Source of the DNA: Pyxidicoccus xibeiensis
Lineage (GTDB): Bacteria > Myxococcota > Myxococcia > Myxococcales > Myxococcaceae
Length of the DNA stretch: 64,000 bases
NCBI RefSeq assembly: GCF_024198175.1
Contig: NZ_JAJVKV010000011.1
Location: 1 to 64,000 of the forward strand
Direction of reading: 5' to 3'
The position numbers and the translations under genes are program-made. The notes under the pieces are model-generated. The model searched no databases and had not been told where the DNA came from. It worked only from the letters and a program-made list of their open reading frames with translations. Below, piece by piece: positions 1 to 7,376 of the stretch; position 1 is the first letter of the stretch; each line of letters begins with the position of its first letter.

Positions 1-111
1 ACGCCCCGGCCGACCGCCGCGGCGCCCACTCCCACGCCCGCGCCCCGGCCAGCCGCCACGGCGCCCACGCCGACGCCCGCGCCCCGGCCCGCCGTCACGG
101 CCCCGGCGCCC
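1..111 (+). repeat. 39-base coding tandem repeat (Pro/Ala/Thr-rich)
   Basis: About two and a half copies of an imperfect 39-base unit, encoding a 13-residue Thr-Pro-Ala-Pro-Arg-Pro type unit. It lies in the open frame of the first gene and runs off the left edge, so the full copy number is unknown. Confidence 0.75.
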
Positions 112-1128
112 TTGCCGGCCCCGACGCCGCGCCCCGCGGTGGGCGTGACGCCTGCCCCCACGCCCCGTCCGACGGGTGTCGCTCCGGGCGCGCGTCCCAT
201 GGGGCCCCGCCCCGGGGGTCCCGGCGGCGCGCCCCGGCCGGGTGGCTTCGGCGGACGTCCGGGCGGGTTCCGCCCCTCGACGCCGCGCCCGCCGCCCACG
301 CCGGAGCAGATCCAACTGCTGGCGGCGCGCGAGCACGTCCCCGCCCGCATCGCCAAGGGCGAGCTGGAGGGGAAGATGAAGTGCCGCGTGTGGCGCAAGC
401 TGCACGCCGAGGAGGCCAAGCGCTTCGACCAGGTCTATGAGCTCATGGGCCAGACGCCGGGCCTGTCGCTGGGAGACGCCTTCGGCGTGCTCCAGAGCGG
501 CATGACGGTGGCCGAGTTCATGGCGCGCAAGGAGCGCACCCAGCGCAAGGCCGCCATCAAGCAGGCGCGTGGCGAGGTGGAGAACGCCATCGTCGCCGAG
601 TTCCTGACGGGCCTCATCAGCGGCAAGGCGGAGGTCTCCGTGGTGCTGGCGGAGCGCTCCCTGCTGGACACGCTGGTGGTGGAGGAGCCCATCTCCTTCA
701 CGCTGGAGCGCACCGGGCGGCTGGAGAAGCTGCAGGTGGTGCTGCTGGCCCGCCGCGCGGACTGGGAGCGGCTGCTGCCCGGGCTGGAGCGGGACGCGAA
801 GCTGACGCAGAAGCCCGCGTCGGTAGCGCGTCAGCCGGACAAGCGTCCGTACTCGGACCCTCGCGCCTTCCTGGACCACCTGGGCCAGGAGGTGAAGCTG
901 GTGCTGCGCAACGGCATCACCCTGAAGCTCCCGCTGATGCACGTGGGCCGGTTCGACCTGCTGCTCGGCGAGAAGGGCCACGAGGTCTTCGTCCCGCTGC
1001 ACGCCCTGCTCCGCTTCGAGCCGACCGCGGAGCCGAATCCGGATGTGGATTCGGAGACCGGCTCGGAGACCGGCTCGGAGACCGGCTCCGAGCCCGGCGC
1101 CGAAAGCGCCCCCGCGGACGAGGCCTGA
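1..1128 (+). CDS. Pro/Ala-rich protein with C-terminal Hfq/Sm-like segment (5' partial)
   Basis: The frame is open from base 1, so the true start lies upstream; a TTG at 112 is a possible but unsupported start. The first ~95 visible residues are Pro/Ala/Gly/Arg-rich low complexity. A charged helical region follows (about bases 300-800). Bases 865-1026 encode a stretch ordered like an Sm1/Sm2 fold: a hydrophobic strand with LRNG, then VGRFDLLL, then GHEVFVPLHAL near the end. This parallels the VNG, FD..ILL and VYKHAIS positions of Hfq. An acidic Ser-Glu-Thr-Gly repeat ends the protein. A role in RNA binding is an inference from that resemblance only. No other family is recognised. Confidence 0.75.
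   Translation, partial: TPRPTAAAPTPTPAPRPAATAPTPTPAPRPAVTAPAPLPAPTPRPAVGVTPAPTPRPTGVAPGARPMGPRPGGPGGAPRPGGFGGRPGGFRPSTPRPPPTPEQIQLLAAREHVPARIAKGELEGKMKCRVWRKLHAEEAKRFDQVYELMGQTPGLSLGDAFGVLQSGMTVAEFMARKERTQRKAAIKQARGEVENAIVAEFLTGLISGKAEVSVVLAERSLLDTLVVEEPISFTLERTGRLEKLQVVLLARRADWERLLPGLERDAKLTQKPASVARQPDKRPYSDPRAFLDHLGQEVKLVLRNGITLKLPLMHVGRFDLLLGEKGHEVFVPLHALLRFEPTAEPNPDVDSETGSETGSETGSEPGAESAPADEA
1051..1086 (+). repeat. 12-base perfect tandem repeat (SETG)
   Basis: Three identical 12-base units encode Ser-Glu-Thr-Gly, with a degenerate fourth copy behind them, in the acidic tail of the first gene. Copy number may vary between strains by slippage. Confidence 0.9.
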
Positions 1129-1181
1129 GCCTGTCGCGGGGGTGCAGCACCCCCTTCCCTCCTCCCGTCGAGAGACACCCC

Positions 1182-1625
1182 ATGCGCCCGTTCATCTCCC
1201 GCATCATCAAGCCCTGGCTCGCCCTGGCCGCGACGGCCGCCATGGTGGGCGCCACGCAGCAGGGGTGCTCCAAGCCCTCGGCGCCGGCGAAGGCCGAGGA
1301 GGCGCCCGCGGCGGCCGCTCCCGCGGCGGCTGCTCCCGCCGAGAAGCGCGAGGGGGGCGTGCGCGTGGTGGAGCTGACCGTGACGCAGAAGGGCTACGAG
1401 CCCAGCCCGGTGAGCCTCAAGAAGGGTGAGCCGGTGAAGCTGGTGGTGACGCGCAAGACGGAGGAGACGTGCGCCACCGAGGTCGTCATGGACGGCTACG
1501 GCATCAACACCCTGCTGCCGCTGAACCAGCCGGTGGAAATCGCCTTCACGCCCAAGGAGTCCGGCGAGCTGGTGTACGGCTGCGCCATGGGGAAGATGAT
1601 TTCCGGCGTGTTCATGGTGGAGTGA
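1182..1625 (+). CDS. cupredoxin-domain lipoprotein
   Basis: 147 residues. The N-terminus is a basic/hydrophobic signal ending near Gln-Gln-Gly-Cys (about residue 29), a plausible though atypical lipobox. An Ala/Glu-rich linker leads to one cupredoxin-like domain (residues ~63-147). The pattern ETCATEVVMDGYG, then LPLN, then ELVYGCAMGKM, matches the small cupredoxin_1/EfeO-type fold. The two Cys, the Met residues and nearby polar side chains are candidate copper ligands. The likely role is periplasmic copper binding or electron transfer. It starts 53 bases after the previous gene and may be co-transcribed with it. Confidence 0.8.
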   Translation: MRPFISRIIKPWLALAATAAMVGATQQGCSKPSAPAKAEEAPAAAAPAAAAPAEKREGGVRVVELTVTQKGYEPSPVSLKKGEPVKLVVTRKTEETCATEVVMDGYGINTLLPLNQPVEIAFTPKESGELVYGCAMGKMISGVFMVE

Positions 1626-1682
1626 GGCCGCCGGCCGATTTCTGTCCTCCGCGGCAGGTCGGGCTTAGGCTCGGCGGCCAGC

Positions 1683-4652
1683 ATGGGCGGCGCGGCGGAC
1701 CTCTTCACCCGGCATGTCTTCCTCGACCTCGAGACCACGGGGCTGGACCCGCGTGTCGACGAGGTCATCGAGCTGGGCTGCCTCTTCTATGAGAACGGGC
1801 GCGAGGTGGACCGCTTCGCGCGCCTGTACTCGGCGTCGAGGCCCCTGCCTCTCACCATCCGGCGCCTGACGGGCCTGACGGACGCGGACCTGGCGGGTCG
1901 GCCGCGCTTCGGCACCGACGTGGCGGAGCTGCGCGAGCGGCTCACCGGCTGGACGGTGGTGGCGCACAACGCGCCCTTCGAGAAGGGCTTCCTGCCCGAC
2001 TTGCTGGGCCCCATCCGCGCCCCGGTGCTCGACTCGTGCGAGCTGATGCACTACCTGCACCCGGAGCTGCCCAGCCACTCGCTGGAGTCGCTGCTGCGGT
2101 GGGCGGGGCTGGCCCTGCGCCAGCCGCACCGCGCCCTGTCCGACTGCGAGGCGGTGCAGTCCGTGCTGGTGCACGCCATGGAGCGCTGCATCCGCGAGGG
2201 CCGCGCGGAGGACGTGACGGACCTGCTGGCCACGCTGGACCCTCGCCGCGGCGCGGAGCTGCGCCTGGCCCAGGAGGACGCGGGGCTGGAGGAGGCGGCC
2301 GGCGGCAGCGGCGCCTTCGACTACGAGGAGTGGCCGCTGGTGGACCTGCTGTCGCGGCTGCGCGCGGCGTGCCGGGCGGCGTCCGTGCCGCTGGCGCTGG
2401 AGCCGCAGGGCTTCCTGCGCGCGCGCCCGGAGCGCCGCCGGGCGGGGGGCATGGCGGCCCCGCCCGAGCCGGACGCGGACGCGCCGGTGGTGCCGGTGCG
2501 CCCGGACGAGGTGGCGGCGGTGCTGGGCGCGGGCGGTGCGCTGGAGCGCGCGGGCGACGGCTTCCTCGGGCGGCCCGCGCAGCTCGAGGTGGCGCAGGCG
2601 GTGGCGCGCGTGCTGTCGGACGGCGGGCAGGTGGCGGTGGAGGCCGGGACGGGCACGGGCAAGTCGCTGGCGTACCTGGCGCCCGCGGCCCTCTTCGCCG
2701 CACGCAACGGGCGCAAGGTGGGCGTGGCGCCGCACACCAAGACGCTGCAGGACCAGTTGCTGGAGAAGGACCTGCCCCGGCTGCACCGGGCGATGAATGG
2801 CGCGTTCGGCTACGCGCTGCTCAAGGGCCAGACGAACTACCTGTGCCGCCGCCGCACGCTGGAGGCCACGCGGGTGGAGCCCGGCATGGGCCACTCCGCT
2901 CGCGCGCCCCGGGCCTACCTGCGCGCGTACATGCGGCGCAGCAAGGAAGGCGACCTGGACCGGCTGAGCCACTGGTTCCGCGAGCGCTTCCCGGTGATGT
3001 TCGGGCTGCTGCCGGCGGTGCGCTCGGAGGCGGCGACGACGCTGGGCGAGAAGTGCCCGCACTTCCACAAGTGCTTCTACCACTCGGCGGTGGCGCAGGC
3101 CCGCGAGGCGGACGTGCTGGTCATCAACCAGTCGCTGGCCTTCGCCTGGCCCGCGCGCTACCCGAAGCTGGACCACCTGGTGCTGGACGAGGCCCACGAG
3201 GTGGAGGACGTGGCCACCACCGCGCTCGCCGTGGAGCTGTCCGACCTCGCCTTCCAGCGCCTCACCGAGCGGCTGCACGGGCGGGACGGGCGGCGCGGGC
3301 TGTTCGCGGAGCTGCGGCGGGCGCTGGGCTCGGCGCGGCTGGAGTCCCGCGCGCTGATGGGCGAGGTGGAGGACGGGCTGCGCCGGCTGCTGGACGCGGC
3401 GCGCGACCTGGGCCTGCGGGTGACGGAGCTGTGCGAGCCGTCCGCCACCGCCGTGGGTGAGGACCCGGACGAAGGCGCATATGCGCCGGAGCTGCGGGTG
3501 ACGGAGGCCGTGCGCGCCCTGCCCGCCTGGGAGCCGGTGAGCGACGGGCTGGAGGCGGTGCGCGACGCGCTGCAGTCGCTGCACACGCTGCTGGCGGTGC
3601 GGGTGCTGGCGGCGCTGCCCGAGCTGGCCGCGAGGAACCCGGCGCTGGAGCGCGAGCTGTCCGGGGCCACGTCGGAGCTGGGGGAGCTGGCGGTGCTGGC
3701 GGGCGAGCTGTCCGGCGAGCCCGCGCCGGGGCGGTGCTACTCGGCCACGTCGGAGCCGAAGCGGCAGCGCTGGAGCGTGGGCGCGCAGCCGGTGGACGTG
3801 TCCGCGTACGTGTCGCGCGACTTCGCGGCGAACAAGCGCTCGCTGGTGCTGGCGTCGGCCACGCTGGGCACGGGGGACGGTGCGCCCTTCGTGCTGCGGC
3901 GGCTGGGCCTGGACGGGCGCGGCGAGGGGCCGGCTCCGAAGCTGGTGCGAGCGCCCTCCCCCTTCCGGCTGCGGGAGCAAGCGCTGGTGGTGCTCGTCAC
4001 GGACGCGCCGCGCGCGCACGAGGAGGCCTTCGTGGAGTGGGCCGCGCTGCGGATTTCAGGGCTGGCGCAGACGATGGGCGGGCGGGTGCTCGGCCTCTTC
4101 GCGTCCACCCGGCGCATGGAGCGCGTGGGCGCGGAGGTGCGCTCGCGGCTGGAGCCGCTGGGCATCGAGGTGATGCGGCAATCGCGCGGGCACAGCCGCT
4201 CGCTGGCGGCGCGGCAGGAGCGGGACACCGGCACGGTGCTGCTGGGGACCAAGAGCTTCTGGCAGGGCGTGGACATCCCCGGCCGGGGCGTGGGCTGCGT
4301 GTTCATCGACAAGCTGCCGCTGGAGCCCGCCTTGCGTCCGCTGGTGGCCGCGCGCGAGGAGCCGCTGTCTCGCAACGGCGGTGAGTACCTGGGCTTCCTC
4401 CACTACCGGCTGCCCCGCGCGCTGCTGCTGCTGCGCCAGGGCGTGGGCCGGCTCATCCGCTCCACCACGGACAGGGGCGTCGTCATCCTCGCGGACCCGG
4501 GCCACTCCAGCTACCGCGGGCACCTCATGGCCGCGCTCGACGGCTACCGCGTGGAGGCCCTGCCGTGGGCCCAGGCGCGCCTGCGCATCCATGGCGTGCT
4601 GAAGGAGACGGGGCTCACCGTGGACGTGGACCCCGCGCGCTCCTGGGGCTGA
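1683..4652 (+). CDS. dinG: DinG-family ATP-dependent helicase with N-terminal DEDDh exonuclease domain
   Basis: 989 residues. Residues ~10-170 are an exonuclease domain of the DnaQ type: D15-x-E17 in FLDLETTG, HNAPFE at 95-100 and a later HRALSD. The second acidic position is Glu where Asp is usual. An acidic/Ala-rich linker leads to an XPD/DinG superfamily 2 helicase: Walker A GTGTGKS (322-328), DEAH (502-505) and the motif VI-like QGVGRLIR near the end. Cys388, Cys458 and Cys464 sit where the iron-sulfur ligands of XPD/DinG lie, but no clear fourth Cys is visible. The fused layout is that of Firmicute DinG, and the expected role is DNA unwinding in replication or repair. The ATG at 1683 has little room upstream and no strong ribosome site. 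Confidence 0.9.
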   Translation: MGGAADLFTRHVFLDLETTGLDPRVDEVIELGCLFYENGREVDRFARLYSASRPLPLTIRRLTGLTDADLAGRPRFGTDVAELRERLTGWTVVAHNAPFEKGFLPDLLGPIRAPVLDSCELMHYLHPELPSHSLESLLRWAGLALRQPHRALSDCEAVQSVLVHAMERCIREGRAEDVTDLLATLDPRRGAELRLAQEDAGLEEAAGGSGAFDYEEWPLVDLLSRLRAACRAASVPLALEPQGFLRARPERRRAGGMAAPPEPDADAPVVPVRPDEVAAVLGAGGALERAGDGFLGRPAQLEVAQAVARVLSDGGQVAVEAGTGTGKSLAYLAPAALFAARNGRKVGVAPHTKTLQDQLLEKDLPRLHRAMNGAFGYALLKGQTNYLCRRRTLEATRVEPGMGHSARAPRAYLRAYMRRSKEGDLDRLSHWFRERFPVMFGLLPAVRSEAATTLGEKCPHFHKCFYHSAVAQAREADVLVINQSLAFAWPARYPKLDHLVLDEAHEVEDVATTALAVELSDLAFQRLTERLHGRDGRRGLFAELRRALGSARLESRALMGEVEDGLRRLLDAARDLGLRVTELCEPSATAVGEDPDEGAYAPELRVTEAVRALPAWEPVSDGLEAVRDALQSLHTLLAVRVLAALPELAARNPALERELSGATSELGELAVLAGELSGEPAPGRCYSATSEPKRQRWSVGAQPVDVSAYVSRDFAANKRSLVLASATLGTGDGAPFVLRRLGLDGRGEGPAPKLVRAPSPFRLREQALVVLVTDAPRAHEEAFVEWAALRISGLAQTMGGRVLGLFASTRRMERVGAEVRSRLEPLGIEVMRQSRGHSRSLAARQERDTGTVLLGTKSFWQGVDIPGRGVGCVFIDKLPLEPALRPLVAAREEPLSRNGGEYLGFLHYRLPRALLLLRQGVGRLIRSTTDRGVVILADPGHSSYRGHLMAALDGYRVEALPWAQARLRIHGVLKETGLTVDVDPARSWG

Positions 4653-4850
4653 CGGGCGCCGAAGCCCGACGAGCTCGAAAATCCCGGCGCGTGACGCGTG
4701 CGGAGTCCGTGAGCCTGGACTCTTCCGCCCGTTCCGGATGGAGCGGAGGCGGGTGCGAGCACCCTGCCCTCTCGGCGCCCGCTGGCGCGCGGCTTGCCAT
4801 GCACCGCGAGGCATTGACGCGCGAGGCTGCCGACCGCACGCTTTCACGGC

Positions 4851-5690
4851 ATGGGATGGCACGCGGATGACGACCGTGGACGGACCTTCCCTCAGGCCCC
4901 CACCCAAGAGGAGTGGGACGCGATGGGGCCCGAGGAGAGGGCGGAGGTGGTGGAGTCACTTCCCGACGAGGTGACGGACAGCGAGATGTCACCGCCGGAG
5001 GGCGACAGACATCAGGAGGGCAAGCATCGGGCGTTGGACGTGCTGCGGGGCCACTTCCGCCACCAGCGGCGAAACGTGTACGTGGGCTCGGAGCTGCCGG
5101 TCTACTACCCTGCCGAGCGACGCTTCGCGCCGGACGTGCTGGTGGTGTTCGACGTCGAGGCCCACAGCCGGGGGAAGTGGCTGGTGAGCCACGAAGGCAA
5201 GGGCCTGGACTGGGTGATGGAGGTCCACGTCGGCGGCGACCGGAAGAAGGACGCCGAGTTCAACGTGCGGCGCTATGCCCGCCTCGGCATTCCCGAGTAC
5301 TTCATCTACGACCGCAACCGGGAGCTGCTGGAGGGCTTCCGGCTGAAGACACGCTCCGCGCGCACGTACACGCGCATCAGGCCGCGAAAGGGACGGTACG
5401 TCTCGAAGGTGCTGGGGCTGGAGCTGGAGGTACGGGACGACCAGCTGCTGCTGTGGACGGGCGAGACGCTGCTGCTCGAGTCCTCGGAGTTGCTGGAGCT
5501 GCTCCGGGAGAAGATTGAGAAGGTGAGCCGGCGCGTCGACGAGGAAGCCCGGAGGCGCAGGGCGGCGGAGCGGCGCCTGTCTGCCGAGTCCCGGCGACGC
5601 GAGGAAGAGTCCCGGCGACGCGAGGAGGCCGAGCGACAGCTGGCCGCACTGAAAGCGGAGCTTCGCAAGCTCCGCCCCCGCAAGCACTGA
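4851..5690 (+). CDS. Uma2-family (PD-(D/E)XK-like) protein with coiled-coil tail
   Basis: 279 residues. The N-terminal PTQEEWDAM...LPDEVT segment and the following MSPPEGDRHQEGKH, FAPDVLVVFD and DWVMEVHVGGDRKKD stretches fit the Uma2/DUF820 fold. The Asp of FAPD and the Glu of MEV are the likely metal-binding positions, with a Lys-Lys-Asp just after. Residues ~195-279 are a highly charged Glu/Arg coiled coil, a frequent add-on in myxobacterial members. The start is ATG 4851, because the conserved EEWD segment begins before the next internal ATG (4923). The cellular role of Uma2 proteins is poorly known; nuclease activity is inferred from fold. Confidence 0.85.
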   Translation: MGWHADDDRGRTFPQAPTQEEWDAMGPEERAEVVESLPDEVTDSEMSPPEGDRHQEGKHRALDVLRGHFRHQRRNVYVGSELPVYYPAERRFAPDVLVVFDVEAHSRGKWLVSHEGKGLDWVMEVHVGGDRKKDAEFNVRRYARLGIPEYFIYDRNRELLEGFRLKTRSARTYTRIRPRKGRYVSKVLGLELEVRDDQLLLWTGETLLLESSELLELLREKIEKVSRRVDEEARRRRAAERRLSAESRRREEESRRREEAERQLAALKAELRKLRPRKH

Positions 5691-5691
5691 C

Positions 5692-5704
5692 GCGGCGAGG
5701 CCGC
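5692..5704. terminator. small hairpin between convergent genes
   Basis: GCGGC-GAG-GCCGC, a five-pair hairpin in the 24-base gap between two convergent genes. There is no T-tract, so this is a weak candidate for a shared terminator. Confidence 0.3.
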
Positions 5705-5714
5705 TCCCGGCGGG

Positions 5715-6452
5715 CTACGCCTCCAGCCGCGCCCGGTAGCGGCCTTCCAGCGTGCGCAGCTCCGCCACCAGCTCCGGCGTGGCCCCGGAGCGCTCCGCGG
5801 CCTCCAGTGCCTTCGCCAGCGCCCGCGCGTCCTCCTCGTGCTGCTCCCTCAGCCGCTGCACCATCTTCCGCGTCGCCTCGAAGAGGTCCCGCAGTTCGTC
5901 CCCGTCCCGCAGGCCGTACTGGGGCGGGCGCAGCTTGCCTTCGTGCACCTCGTTCACCATGCGCCGGATGCGCAGGAGCGGCCCCGCCAGCCGGTGCGTC
6001 ACCACGATGGTGCCCAGCGCCACCACCACCGTGAAGCCCGCCAGCAGCCCCCCCAGCACCCACCAGGTGAGCCGCTGCTGCCGCTCCAGCTCCGCCCGCT
6101 GGGCGACGATGGCCGAGCGCTCCGCCTCGTACGCCGCGTCGATGGAGCGCGCCTTCTCGCGGAAGGTGGCCTCGAACGCCGGGTCGTCCATCCGCGCCAG
6201 CAGCTCGTTGGAGAGCGTGGCGCCGGACAGCTCGCGGCTCACCTCCGCCGCCCGCGAGCGGGCCTCCACCGCCGCCGCCGTCTCGCGCATCAGCGAGCGC
6301 GCCGCGCGCACCAGGAACACGCCCAGCAGCGCCGACAGCACCAGCGTCACCAGGACCATGTACGCCGTCAGCTTGAGCTGGAAGCCCGTGTCGAGCAGGA
6401 AGTTGCGCCAGCGCCGCTTCGTGGGCGCCATGGGAGCCGTGGTCGTCGTCAT
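5715..6452 (-). CDS. HAMP-domain membrane protein
   Basis: 245 residues. TM1 is at about residues 22-45. A ~75-residue extracytoplasmic helical part follows, rich in Glu/Arg/Ala, then TM2 at about 120-145. Next is a HAMP-like linker beginning HRLAGPLLRIRRMV and ending in a DELRDLF-type helix, then a short coiled coil. No kinase, cyclase or methyl-accepting domain follows, so it is a receptor-like stub that probably signals through a partner. Its ATG (6450-6452) overlaps the TGA of the HEAT-repeat gene by four bases, indicating translational coupling. Confidence 0.8.
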   Translation of the reverse strand: MTTTTAPMAPTKRRWRNFLLDTGFQLKLTAYMVLVTLVLSALLGVFLVRAARSLMRETAAAVEARSRAAEVSRELSGATLSNELLARMDDPAFEATFREKARSIDAAYEAERSAIVAQRAELERQQRLTWWVLGGLLAGFTVVVALGTIVVTHRLAGPLLRIRRMVNEVHEGKLRPPQYGLRDGDELRDLFEATRKMVQRLREQHEEDARALAKALEAAERSGATPELVAELRTLEGRYRARLEA

Positions 6453-7198
6453 GTCTCGCTGCTCCACTCGAAGGTTTCCGCCGCCTCCTCCACCGCCTTC
6501 GGCACCAAGGCCTTGAGGAGGTCCCCGGGCTGCGCGCCCGCGGCCTTCACTTCCACCTGCCCCATCAACGACAGCTCCGGGTACGTCAGGCAGACGATGG
6601 CCACCTTCAGCCCGCCGCCCTCCGTCGCCTGAATCTCCGGGGTGAGCCGGTAGCCCGGCACCCCCAGCTTCTTCAGCGTGCCCTTCGCCGCCGCCTTCGA
6701 CTCCTTCGCCGGGGCCAGCATCGCCCCCCTGCGCATCAGCCTCGAGCGCAGCCGCGCCTCCGTTGCCTTCACCAGCTCCGGCGGCAGCTTGCCCGTGCGG
6801 TCCTTCAGCCCGTCCATCGATACATACAGGCTCGGCGTCCGCGACTGGTACGCCTTCAGCGCCCCCACCGCCTCGCCCACCGCCGCCTGCACCGCCGCGT
6901 CCGCCTCGCCCTTGTGCCCCTGGAGACAGCCGAGCGCGGAGGGCTCCAGCAGCTTCTGCAGCCCCTTCGCCGCCGCCACGCGCACCAGCTCGCTCGCGTC
7001 CTTCAAGCCCCCGCACAGCAGGGGCACCGCCTCCGGGTCCTCGGTGGCGCCCAGCACCAGCGCCGCCTGCGAGCGCGTGCGCGGGTCCTTGCCCTGCTGG
7101 AGCTGGCGCCCCAGGAAGGCAATACGGGAGTCACCCTGGGCCAGGGCCGCGCAGGGCGCGAGGAGCATCAGGACGAGGGCAGAGGGCAGCAGCCGCAT
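6449..7198 (-). CDS. exported HEAT-repeat protein
   Basis: 249 residues with a signal peptide (MRLLPSALVLMLLAPC...ALAQG). Residues ~35-115 form HEAT/PBS-lyase-like repeats (LVLGATEDPEAVPLLCGGLK, then ASELVRVAAAKGL). The C-terminal ~130 residues (SLYVSMDGLKDRTG onward) recur in this type of protein but have no function known to me. It is predicted to be periplasmic. It is the first gene of a two-gene unit with the HAMP protein, to which it may pass an envelope signal. It diverges from the sedolisin gene across a 178-base gap. Confidence 0.75.
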   Translation of the reverse strand: MRLLPSALVLMLLAPCAALAQGDSRIAFLGRQLQQGKDPRTRSQAALVLGATEDPEAVPLLCGGLKDASELVRVAAAKGLQKLLEPSALGCLQGHKGEADAAVQAAVGEAVGALKAYQSRTPSLYVSMDGLKDRTGKLPPELVKATEARLRSRLMRRGAMLAPAKESKAAAKGTLKKLGVPGYRLTPEIQATEGGGLKVAIVCLTYPELSLMGQVEVKAAGAQPGDLLKALVPKAVEEAAETFEWSSET

Positions 7199-7376
7199 GC
7201 GAGGGGGACGGATGCGCTCACTCTAGCCTCCTATGCACGCTGGCGAACAGTTGCACAGCCTCCCAGCCGCACCCACCTTCCCTCAGCGCGTGAGCGCGCG
7301 GGTCCTCCTCGAGGGGGGGCGGGATGGGAAGCGGCCGGCCGGTCCAGGCCCGCCGCTCGGCTGGGGGAGCCACGAC

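Noticed and set aside
1..1128. CRISPR-like or mobile repeats at the left edge
   Set aside because: The repeats are in frame, Pro/Ala coding and without spacers; they are low-complexity coding sequence.
4814..4819. TTGACG as a -35 box before the Uma2 gene
   Set aside because: No acceptable -10 element lies 16-19 bases downstream; single-hexamer match only.
6449..7016. Upstream extension of the HAMP protein frame
   Set aside because: It overlaps the HEAT gene in another frame and encodes Gly/Arg-rich low complexity; the ATGA-coupled ATG at 6452 gives a normal membrane-protein start.
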